Positions 26,284-33,948 of a DNA stretch of 55,085 nucleotides are shown piece by piece. Source of the stretch: SZUA-521 sp041738285 (lineage in GTDB: Bacteria > Pseudomonadota > Gammaproteobacteria > Pseudomonadales > Azotimanducaceae). Positions within the stretch are counted from its first letter, which is position 1. Each line of letters begins with the position of its first letter. Under the pieces are notes generated by a model. The model ran no database searches and was not told where the DNA came from. It was given only the letters and a program-made list of their open reading frames with translations. The stretch covers positions 1-55,085 of the forward strand of contig JBGSQB010000105.1 in NCBI GenBank assembly GCA_041738285.1, written 5' to 3'. The position numbers were made by a program, and so were the translations under genes.

Positions 26284-28545
26284 ATGAGATCGAGAGGTGC
26301 ATCCTTGAGTCGAGCAAAAGTTGTCACGCCTGCGCACGCGCCGCTGCGTGAAGTGGCCTTGATTGGTCTGGTCGCGCTCGCGACCTACCTATTCCTCGCC
26401 ATCGTCTCGTATTCGCCGATGGACCCAGCGTGGTCGTTTCAGGGCACGGCGCTCGAGGTCAGCAATGTCGTGGGCGCATCGGGTGCGTGGGTCGCCGATG
26501 TCATGTTGTCCCTGTTTGGCCGCATGGCGTACCTGATCCCAGTCGTACTGCTGATCGCGGGCATCCGGACGCTGCGCGTGCGGGCGTGGGACTGGAACCG
26601 CGTGGGTTTGCGAACGGGCGGATGGTTGATTGTGTTCATCCTGGGCTCGATGTTGATCCGGGTGCATGCCGCGCCGGATGCTGACCTGCCCGCCGGACCG
26701 GGTGGCATGGTGGGCGATTGGCTCACGGCCGTCGGATTGCCACTGTTCAACTGGGTGGGACTGACGCTGATTGCGCTCGTTGGGGCAAGCCTCGGATTGC
26801 AGGCTGCTTTGGGATTCTCGTGGCTCAGTGTGACCGAGCGCACAGGTGCGTTCATCTACTCGGTGAGCACGCGAACGATCACGCTGTTCGATGACTGGCG
26901 CGAGCGCTACCTGGAACGCAAGGCCGTCGCGATCGAGAGCAAAGCGCGCGCGGAAGATCGCTCCGCGGCGGTCAAGGCCGAACAGCATCTGCGGCAGACG
27001 CGACGGCCACCCGAGATCAAGCCACCGGTGCCGCAGCCAGCCCCGAAACCGCAACAGCGACCCTTATTCGAAGGCGGCAGCACGTCGGGACTGCCGGACT
27101 CGGAACTGCTCGATGCGGATACGACCACGGCGCAGGGCTACTCCGAAGAGTCACTTGCGGCGATTTCGCGGCTGCTCGAGTTGAAGCTGAAGGACTTCGG
27201 CGTCGATGCCGAAGTGGTTTCCGTACTGCCGGGCCCGGTCATCACCCGATTCGAGATTCAACCGGCGGCGGGCGTCAAAGTCAGCCGTATCAGCGGCCTG
27301 GTCAAGGATCTCGCCCGTTCGCTGGCAGTGATCAGTGTCCGTATCGTCGAAGTCATCCCTGGCAAATCGGTCGTTGGCATCGAGATTCCCAACGAGAACC
27401 GCTCGACGGTGCGGCTGAAGGATCTGATCACTTCAGATGTGTACCAGCACGCACGCTCGCCGCTGACGCTTGCGCTGGGCAAGGATATTGCGGGTGAGTC
27501 GATCGTTGCCGACATCACCAAGATGCCGCACCTGCTCATCGCCGGCACGACGGGCTCGGGCAAGTCGGTCGGTGTGAACGCGATGTTGCTGAGCATCCTC
27601 TACAAGGCGACGCCCGAGCAGGTCAGACTCATTCTGGTCGACCCCAAGATGCTCGAGCTGTCGGTGTACGAGGGCATTCCGCATCTGCTCACGCCGGTCG
27701 TGACCGATATGAAGGAAGCGGCCCAGGCGCTGCAGTGGTGCGTGGCGGAGATGGACCGGCGCTACCGCCTCATGTCGGCGATGGGTGTCCGTAATCTTGC
27801 GGGCTACAACCGCAAGGTGGTGGCGACGGAGATTCCCGATCCGCTCTGGCCCGAGGACTCGCTCGAGCCGCCGGCTGCGTTGACGGCGCTACCGTACATC
27901 GTCGTCGTCATCGACGAGTTCGCCGACATGATGATGTTGGTTGGCAAGAAGGTGGAGCAACTAATTGCACGCATCGCTCAGAAGGCGCGTGCGGCTGGCA
28001 TACATCTCGTGCTCGCAACCCAGCGTCCTTCCGTCGACGTCATCACGGGTCTGATCAAGGCAAACATCCCCACCCGAATCAGTTTCCAGGTGTCATCGAA
28101 GATCGACTCACGCACCATCCTCGACCAGGGTGGCGCTGAGCAGTTATTGGGTCATGGTGACATGCTGTACCTCCCCCCCGGAACTGCGATTCCGACCCGT
28201 GTTCATGGTGCTTTCGTCTCGGACGAAGAGGTGCACCGGGTGGTCAAGGACTGGCACCAGCGCGGCGGACCGGACTATCTGGAAGATGTCCTGAGCGGTG
28301 GCGCGGCGGATGCGCTGGGCGAATTCACGGAAACCGGATCCGCCGAGCAGGACGATGCGCTGTACGATGAGGCGGTGTCGTACGTGCTCGAGTCGCGGCG
28401 CGCGTCCATCTCGTCGGTACAACGCAAACTGCGCATCGGCTACAACCGCGCGGCTCGCCTGATCGAGTCCATGGAAGCTGCCGGCGTCGTGAGCAGCATG
28501 AACACGAACGGCTCGCGCGAGGTACTGGTACCCGAACGTGATTGA
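26284..28545 (+). CDS. ftsK: FtsK, DNA translocase of the division septum
   Basis: 753 residues, the short FtsK/SpoIIIE form. There are four to five transmembrane helices in residues 20-185, then a linker of about 90 residues rich in Pro and Gln. The RecA-like motor has Walker A GTTGSGKS at 421-428 and Walker B VVVIDEFADMM. The last 65 residues are the winged-helix gamma domain (SSVQRKLRIGYNRAARLIE) that reads KOPS sites. A TTG at 26305 has an AGAGGTG ribosome site and is an alternative start. It heads ftsK-lolA-rarA. Confidence 0.95.
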   Translation: MRSRGASLSRAKVVTPAHAPLREVALIGLVALATYLFLAIVSYSPMDPAWSFQGTALEVSNVVGASGAWVADVMLSLFGRMAYLIPVVLLIAGIRTLRVRAWDWNRVGLRTGGWLIVFILGSMLIRVHAAPDADLPAGPGGMVGDWLTAVGLPLFNWVGLTLIALVGASLGLQAALGFSWLSVTERTGAFIYSVSTRTITLFDDWRERYLERKAVAIESKARAEDRSAAVKAEQHLRQTRRPPEIKPPVPQPAPKPQQRPLFEGGSTSGLPDSELLDADTTTAQGYSEESLAAISRLLELKLKDFGVDAEVVSVLPGPVITRFEIQPAAGVKVSRISGLVKDLARSLAVISVRIVEVIPGKSVVGIEIPNENRSTVRLKDLITSDVYQHARSPLTLALGKDIAGESIVADITKMPHLLIAGTTGSGKSVGVNAMLLSILYKATPEQVRLILVDPKMLELSVYEGIPHLLTPVVTDMKEAAQALQWCVAEMDRRYRLMSAMGVRNLAGYNRKVVATEIPDPLWPEDSLEPPAALTALPYIVVVIDEFADMMMLVGKKVEQLIARIAQKARAAGIHLVLATQRPSVDVITGLIKANIPTRISFQVSSKIDSRTILDQGGAEQLLGHGDMLYLPPGTAIPTRVHGAFVSDEEVHRVVKDWHQRGGPDYLEDVLSGGAADALGEFTETGSAEQDDALYDEAVSYVLESRRASISSVQRKLRIGYNRAARLIESMEAAGVVSSMNTNGSREVLVPERD

Positions 28546-29173
28546 ACGACTGATGCTTATTGCGCTGTGTTGTGCTGCGTTGCCGGCGAGCGCCGAACCC
28601 GAGGCTGTCGAGCGCGTTGCCGCGCTGCTGATGCCTGTGGCACGATTCTCCGCCGAGTTCACGCAGACGGTGTTGGGCGCGCGCGGCGAGCTGCGTGAGA
28701 ACGCAGAGGGTTACGTGCGAATTGCGCGGCCACGGAAGTTCAAGTGGGTGGTGGAAGACCCCTATCCTCAGTTCATCGTCACCGAAGGCGAGGTGTTGTA
28801 CGTCTACGACTCGGATCTGGAACAGGTGCAGGTGCGCACATTCGAAGATGCGCTCGAAGGCACGCCAGCCTTGGTATTGACCGGCAATGCCGCTCAGATC
28901 GACGCGCATTTCGAGGTGACCGAAAGGACCGAAGAGGGCCTGCGGGTCTTCACGCTCGTTCCGCGCAGCGATCGGGCGCTGTACACGGAAATGCACATGA
29001 CCTTCGATGAGGGACGGCTCGCCGCCATCGACATTCGCGACTCCCTGGGGCAATCGACGGAGGTCCGGTTTTTCAATGCCGACACGACACCCGCATTTCC
29101 AGACAACGAATTCGAGTTCACCGTTCCACCCAATGCCGACGTGATCGGCGATGTCGCCCCAGAACCCGCTTGA
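28538..29173 (+). CDS. lolA: LolA, periplasmic lipoprotein carrier
   Basis: 211 residues with a signal peptide (about 1-19, cleavage after PASA). The LolA domain shows FSAEFTQTV, GYVRIARPRKFKWVVEDPY and VYDSDLEQV. It carries lipoproteins from LolCDE to LolB. The GTG start overlaps the ftsK stop, and the end overlaps rarA by 23 bases. The ftsK-lolA-rarA order is conserved in gammaproteobacteria. Confidence 0.94.
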   Translation: MIERLMLIALCCAALPASAEPEAVERVAALLMPVARFSAEFTQTVLGARGELRENAEGYVRIARPRKFKWVVEDPYPQFIVTEGEVLYVYDSDLEQVQVRTFEDALEGTPALVLTGNAAQIDAHFEVTERTEEGLRVFTLVPRSDRALYTEMHMTFDEGRLAAIDIRDSLGQSTEVRFFNADTTPAFPDNEFEFTVPPNADVIGDVAPEPA

Positions 29174-30470
29174 GGCACCACTTGCCGACCGAATGAGGCC
29201 CCGCACGCTGGCCGAGTTCGTCGGTCAGCAACATCTCATTGGCGCTGGCAAACCGCTGCGTGTGCTGGCCGAGTCTGGCCGCCTGCACTCGATGGTGCTG
29301 TGGGGCCCACCCGGAACGGGCAAGACGACACTTGCGCGTCTGCTGGCGGCGCGTGCCGATGCCCAGTGGGTCGCGCTGTCAGCGGTGCTCTCAGGTGTCA
29401 AGGATGTCCGCGCCGCGATCGAGGACGCCCAGCGCCTGCGCGCAGCCGGTCGCGCGACAGTCCTGTTCGTCGACGAAGTACATCGATTCAACAAGGCGCA
29501 GCAGGATGCGTTTCTGCCGCACGTCGAGGCCGGGACCATCACGCTGATCGGCGCGACCACCGCGAATCCCGCCTTCGAAGTGGTGAGTGCGCTGCTGTCC
29601 CGACTGCGCGTCTACGTATTGAGACCGCTCGAGGAGTGCGATTTGAAACAGGTCGTTGCTTCGACTCTGGCGGACACGAAGCGCGGTCTCGGCGGTCACT
29701 CACTGCACCTCGATGAGGGTGCCGAGCATGAGCTCGTGAGCGCTGCTGATGGCGATGCCCGTCGTTTGCTCAATCTGCTCGAAATCGCCGCGCAGTTGAC
29801 GGATGACAGTGGCGTCATCAACGAAGAGCTGGTCCGCGAAGCCGGCGGCGCTCGCCATCGTCGATTCGACAAGCAGGGCGATGTCTTCTACGACCAGATT
29901 TCGGCATTGCACAAGTCGGTGCGCGGCAGTTCTCCAGACGGCGCACTGTATTGGCTGGTGCGGATGCTCGATGGTGGCTGCGATCCACGCTACATCGCCC
30001 GTCGTGTCGTGCGTATGGCCACCGAAGATGTCGGCAATGCCGATCCGCGCGCACTGGAACTTTCGATCGCCGCCTGGGAAGCGTATGACCGCCTGGGATC
30101 GCCCGAAGGTGAACTCGCCATTGCGCAGGCGGTGGTGTACCTCGCGAGTGTGCCGAAGAGCAACGCCGTATACACCGCATACAATGCCGCACGTGCTGAC
30201 GTCGAGGGGCAACCTTCCTACGAGGTGCCAGCACGCCTACGCAACGCACCGACCGGGCTTGCCAAGTCGTTGGGGCATGGCGCGGGCTATCGCTACGCCC
30301 ATGACGAGCCCGACGGCTATGCGGCAGGTGAGCACTACTTTCCCGATGAGCTGAGCGCGCGCGTGTATTACGATCCGCCACCCCATGGACTGGAACAGCG
30401 CATTCGCGAGCGCCTGGCGCAACTGCGCGCCAGGGACCGACCGGTGAAGGATCGACCGGTCAAGGATTGA
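29151..30470 (+). CDS. rarA: RarA (MgsA), replication-associated recombination AAA+ ATPase
   Basis: 439 residues. It starts with RMRPRTLAEFVGQQHL, has Walker A GPPGTGKT at 52-59 and Walker B VLFVDEVHRFNKAQQDAFLP, followed by the MgsA tetramerisation region (RYAHDEPDGYAAGEHYFP near the end). It acts at stalled replication forks. The last residues RPVKDRPVKD come from a tandem 15-base duplication (30438-30467) before the stop. Confidence 0.95.
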   Translation: MSPQNPLEAPLADRMRPRTLAEFVGQQHLIGAGKPLRVLAESGRLHSMVLWGPPGTGKTTLARLLAARADAQWVALSAVLSGVKDVRAAIEDAQRLRAAGRATVLFVDEVHRFNKAQQDAFLPHVEAGTITLIGATTANPAFEVVSALLSRLRVYVLRPLEECDLKQVVASTLADTKRGLGGHSLHLDEGAEHELVSAADGDARRLLNLLEIAAQLTDDSGVINEELVREAGGARHRRFDKQGDVFYDQISALHKSVRGSSPDGALYWLVRMLDGGCDPRYIARRVVRMATEDVGNADPRALELSIAAWEAYDRLGSPEGELAIAQAVVYLASVPKSNAVYTAYNAARADVEGQPSYEVPARLRNAPTGLAKSLGHGAGYRYAHDEPDGYAAGEHYFPDELSARVYYDPPPHGLEQRIRERLAQLRARDRPVKDRPVKD

Positions 30471-30476
30471 TGCGAG

Positions 30477-30860
30477 ATGAGCATGATCAAAACACTGGTA
30501 TTGATCGGCGCCGGTGGCGCCCTCGGTGCCATGGCACGCTACGGCGTGGTCGTTGCTGCGGGTGCCTTGACCGGTGGCACCAACCTGCTGCCTTGGGGCA
30601 CCTTGATCGTCAATGTTGCAGGCTCACTCGCCATCGGATGCATTGTCGGTGCATTGAGCGAGAGCGCCGCGTTGCATAGTATTGCGCGCCCGCTCCTGAT
30701 CGTTGGGTTCTTGGGGGCATTTACTACCTTTTCGGCGTTCTCCATGGAAACACTGTCATTGATCGAGTCTGGTCGGGCAGCCGCGGCATTCGGATACGCG
30801 ACATTGAGCGTCGTGCTCTGTGTCGCGGCTGCCTGGTTCGGTCTGTGGATGGCGCGCTAG
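30477..30860 (+). CDS. crcB: fluoride-specific ion channel Fluc/CrcB
   Basis: 127 residues with four hydrophobic helices. The hallmark GFLGAFTTFSAFSMET and the GTLIVNVAGS segment line the fluoride pore. It exports fluoride as a dual-topology dimer. No fluoride riboswitch is visible; the gene sits 6 bases after rarA and its TAG stop overlaps the serS GTG. Confidence 0.93.
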   Translation: MSMIKTLVLIGAGGALGAMARYGVVVAAGALTGGTNLLPWGTLIVNVAGSLAIGCIVGALSESAALHSIARPLLIVGFLGAFTTFSAFSMETLSLIESGRAAAAFGYATLSVVLCVAAAWFGLWMAR

Positions 30861-32140
30861 TGCTCGATCCCAAGTTGCTTCGACAGGATGCGGATGCAGT
30901 TGCCAGACTACTCGCGCGGAAGGGATTCGTGTTCGACACCGCTCGGTTCGCGGAACTCGAGATGCGACGCAAGACGTTGCAGTTGGAAACGGAAACGTTG
31001 CAGAACGAGCGCAATACGAAGTCCAGGCGCATCGGTCGCGCGAAGTCGGAGGGTGTGGACATCGCGCCGCTGCTCGCAGAGGTCGGCGATCTTGGCGTCC
31101 GGCTCGAGGCCGCCAAGGGCGAATTCGAATCACTTCAGCAGCAGCTCGATGAGTTCCTTCTGGGCGTGCCGAACGTACCCGATGCTTCAGTGCCTGATGG
31201 CACATCCGAGGCAAACAATGTCGAGCTGCATCGATGGCGCACGCCCGCTGAATTCAACTTCGCGCCAAAGGATCATGTCGATCTCGCCGAGAATGGCGCG
31301 CTCGACTTTGAAGCGGCGGCCAAGTTGAGCGGAAGCCGCTTTGTCGTAGTTCGCGGGGCACTCGCGCGCCTGCAGCGCGCGATTACCCAGTTCATGCTCG
31401 ATTTACACACGGGCGAGCATGGATACGAAGAAGTGTACGTTCCGTATCTCGTCAATTCGACAGCACTCTTCGGTACAGGGCAGTTGCCAAAGTTCGCAGG
31501 GGATCAGTTCAAGATCGCGGGCGACAACGAGTTGTATCTCATTCCAACGGCCGAAGTGCCGGTCACCAATCTGCTGCGTGATCGCATCATCGAAGCCGAA
31601 GCACTACCACTGCGAAACGTCTGTCACACACCGTGCTTTCGCAGCGAGGCGGGTAGTTATGGCCGCGATACCCGCGGCATGATCCGGCAGCACCAGTTCG
31701 AGAAAGTTGAACTCGTCCAGGCCGTAGCACCTGGCGAGTCGTGGCGCGCGCTCGACGAACTGACCAGTCACGCGGAAGCAGTGCTCAAACGTCTCGAACT
31801 GCCATATCGCGCCGTGGTGTTGTGCGGTGCCGACCTCGGCTTCGCCGCCGCCAAGACCATTGATCTGGAGGTCTGGCTGCCGGGACAAGGTGCGTATCGC
31901 GAGATCTCCTCGTGCAGCAACTTCCTGGACTTCCAGGCGCGACGCATGCAGGCGCGGTGGCGCAACCCTGATACGCGCAAGCCGGAGTATCTGCACACGC
32001 TCAATGGTTCGGGCCTGGCCGTAGGTCGTACCCTGGTCGCGATCATGGAGAATTACCAGGACGGTGCAGGTCAAGTACACGTGCCGGATGCGCTGCGTCC
32101 CTACATGGGGGGCGTGTCGAGCATCGACTTGAAGGCCTGA
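30860..32140 (+). CDS. serS: seryl-tRNA synthetase
   Basis: 426 residues. It starts with the typical LDPKLLRQDADAVARLL and a long antiparallel coiled coil (about 30-105), then a class II catalytic core with motif 2 CFRSEAGSYGRDTRGMIRQHQF and motif 3 NGSGLAVGRTLVAI. A GTG at 30860 gives the normal length; a GTG at 30845 would add five residues inside crcB. The tRNA-Ser gene at 44.7 kb encodes one of its substrates. Confidence 0.95.
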   Translation: MLDPKLLRQDADAVARLLARKGFVFDTARFAELEMRRKTLQLETETLQNERNTKSRRIGRAKSEGVDIAPLLAEVGDLGVRLEAAKGEFESLQQQLDEFLLGVPNVPDASVPDGTSEANNVELHRWRTPAEFNFAPKDHVDLAENGALDFEAAAKLSGSRFVVVRGALARLQRAITQFMLDLHTGEHGYEEVYVPYLVNSTALFGTGQLPKFAGDQFKIAGDNELYLIPTAEVPVTNLLRDRIIEAEALPLRNVCHTPCFRSEAGSYGRDTRGMIRQHQFEKVELVQAVAPGESWRALDELTSHAEAVLKRLELPYRAVVLCGADLGFAAAKTIDLEVWLPGQGAYREISSCSNFLDFQARRMQARWRNPDTRKPEYLHTLNGSGLAVGRTLVAIMENYQDGAGQVHVPDALRPYMGGVSSIDLKA

Positions 32141-32146
32141 TCGACC

Positions 32147-33529
32147 ATGAAATATCTGCCGCTTTTTTTGTCAGTGAGGAATCGAGCGGTGCTGGTGGTC
32201 GGCGGCGGGGCGATTGCATTGCGCAAAACGCAGTTGGTAGTTGCGGCCGGTGCGAAGCCCAAAGTAGTTGCACCCGTGGTCGATGTGCAGCTGCGCGCGC
32301 TCGTGGAGGGCAGCGGTGGGGTAGTGGAACTGCGCACATTCCGCGACGCTGACGTATCGGGGCACATGCTGGTGATCGCAGCAACCGATGATGATTCAGT
32401 CAACGTGCGCGTGCATCAGGCGGCAACCGCGGCGGGTGTGCTCATCAACACCGTCGATGATCAGGCACGCTCGACGGCGGTTTTTCCAGCGATCGTCGAT
32501 CGGGATCCGATCACCGTTGCGATCTCGACGGCGGGCCAATCACCGACCCTCGCCACCACGATCCGCGCTTGGATCGAAGTACTGCTGCATCCCCGCATTG
32601 GCATGTTGGCCAGTTTCCTTGGTGACAATCGCGCACGGATCCGTGCAGCGGTGCCCGAGGATGCCGCGCGGCGCGCCTTTCTGCGCGACATCGTGGAAGG
32701 CCCGATCGCAGAGCAGGTATACCAGGGTCACACCACAGGCGCGCAATCAGAGCTCGAGCGCAACCTCGAGCAGACGACTCGTGCATCGACGGGATTCGTA
32801 TCCCTCGTTGGCGCAGGTCCCGGCGATCCGGATCTGCTGACGATCAAGGCATTGCGCTGCCTGCAACGGGCCGATCACATCCTGTATGACAACCTGGTTG
32901 GCGAAGGCGTGCTCGATCTGGCACGTCGTGATGCCAGGAAGACCTACGTCGGCAAACGCGCCGGGCTCGACCCCAATCGCCAAACCGCAATCAATCGCAT
33001 GCTGGTCGATGAGGCACGCGCGGGCCATCGCGTGGTACGACTCAAAGGGGGTGATCCGTTCATCTTTGGTCGGGGTGGGGAAGAGATCGAAACGCTGGTG
33101 GATGAAGGCATTGCCTTCGAAGTGGTCCCCGGGATCACTGCAGCGCTCGGCTGCGCCGCTTACGCGGGTATTCCGCTCACGCATCGAGACCATGCGCAGT
33201 CGGTGCGATTCGTCACCGGACACCGAAGCGACGGCAGCGTGAACCTCGATTGGCCTGAACTCGCGCGCGCGGACCAGACGCTTGTGTTCTACATGGGACT
33301 GCCGGGGTTGGCTGAGATCTGCACGCAGCTCGTGGCGCACGGTCTCGATCGCTCCACACCCGCAGCGTTGATCGCGCGCGGCACGCTACCCGATCAGCAC
33401 GTTGTGGTGGCGAGCATCGAGTCCCTGGCCGACGTTGTTGCCAGTGAACGAATCCATGGCCCGACCATCATCATAATCGGTCGCGTCGTGGCGCTTCGCG
33501 AACGCTTGCGTGCTAGAGGCAGTTCGTAG
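32147..33529 (+). CDS. cysG: siroheme synthase (multifunctional CysG)
   Basis: 460 residues. The N-terminal half is the NAD-dependent precorrin-2 dehydrogenase/ferrochelatase (VVGGGAIALRK at about 17-27). The C-terminal half is the uroporphyrinogen-III methyltransferase (GAGPGDPDLLTIKALR, RLKGGDPFIFGRGGEE). It makes siroheme for sulfite or nitrite reductase, matching CysH and CysB in the same window. The 3' end overlaps tusE by 17 bases. Confidence 0.95.
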   Translation: MKYLPLFLSVRNRAVLVVGGGAIALRKTQLVVAAGAKPKVVAPVVDVQLRALVEGSGGVVELRTFRDADVSGHMLVIAATDDDSVNVRVHQAATAAGVLINTVDDQARSTAVFPAIVDRDPITVAISTAGQSPTLATTIRAWIEVLLHPRIGMLASFLGDNRARIRAAVPEDAARRAFLRDIVEGPIAEQVYQGHTTGAQSELERNLEQTTRASTGFVSLVGAGPGDPDLLTIKALRCLQRADHILYDNLVGEGVLDLARRDARKTYVGKRAGLDPNRQTAINRMLVDEARAGHRVVRLKGGDPFIFGRGGEEIETLVDEGIAFEVVPGITAALGCAAYAGIPLTHRDHAQSVRFVTGHRSDGSVNLDWPELARADQTLVFYMGLPGLAEICTQLVAHGLDRSTPAALIARGTLPDQHVVVASIESLADVVASERIHGPTIIIIGRVVALRERLRARGSS

Positions 33530-33845
33530 GTCGCGGAAGTCCTGCGATCTTGGCGGCGAGTTTGGCTGGGTTCCCAGGAAACAGTTTGTGCAGAGCAAGG
33601 CTCGTGCCCATTGCTGGCCCCAATTGCTCGCTGCAGAGTTTGACGAACGGGCGCATCGCGGGGGACACACTGGTGCGCGAGTAGAATTCGCGCAGGGCGG
33701 CAATCACAGCCCAGTGCTGCTCCTGCAGATGCAGGCCTTCGCGGCTGGCGAGTTCCTCGGCGACGACTTCGGACCACGCGCCGAGATCGCGTAGATAGCC
33801 GTCGCGGTCGAGTGTGATTGATGTCGCGGTGCCTGACCGGCGCAT
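33513..33845 (-). CDS. tusE: TusE/DsrC-family sulfur carrier
   Basis: 110 residues ending GLPRPTNCL with the penultimate catalytic cysteine C109, as in TusE/DsrC. The HWAVIAALREFY helix-turn-helix-like segment is also conserved. It takes a persulfide from TusBCD and passes it to MnmA. The tus genes B, C and D lie 4.1 kb away on the same strand, separated by two opposite-strand genes. Confidence 0.93.
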   Translation of the reverse strand: MRRSGTATSITLDRDGYLRDLGAWSEVVAEELASREGLHLQEQHWAVIAALREFYSRTSVSPAMRPFVKLCSEQLGPAMGTSLALHKLFPGNPAKLAAKIAGLPRPTNCL

Positions 33846-33948
33846 GCGAGCCCTTCAAATGTGCTTTGGCGCCGAATCATACCAGCGCGCGCTGGACAGG
33901 CTTGCTGCACGTGGGCACCCTTGCTGGAACCTGGCTATCGCCGCGCCC

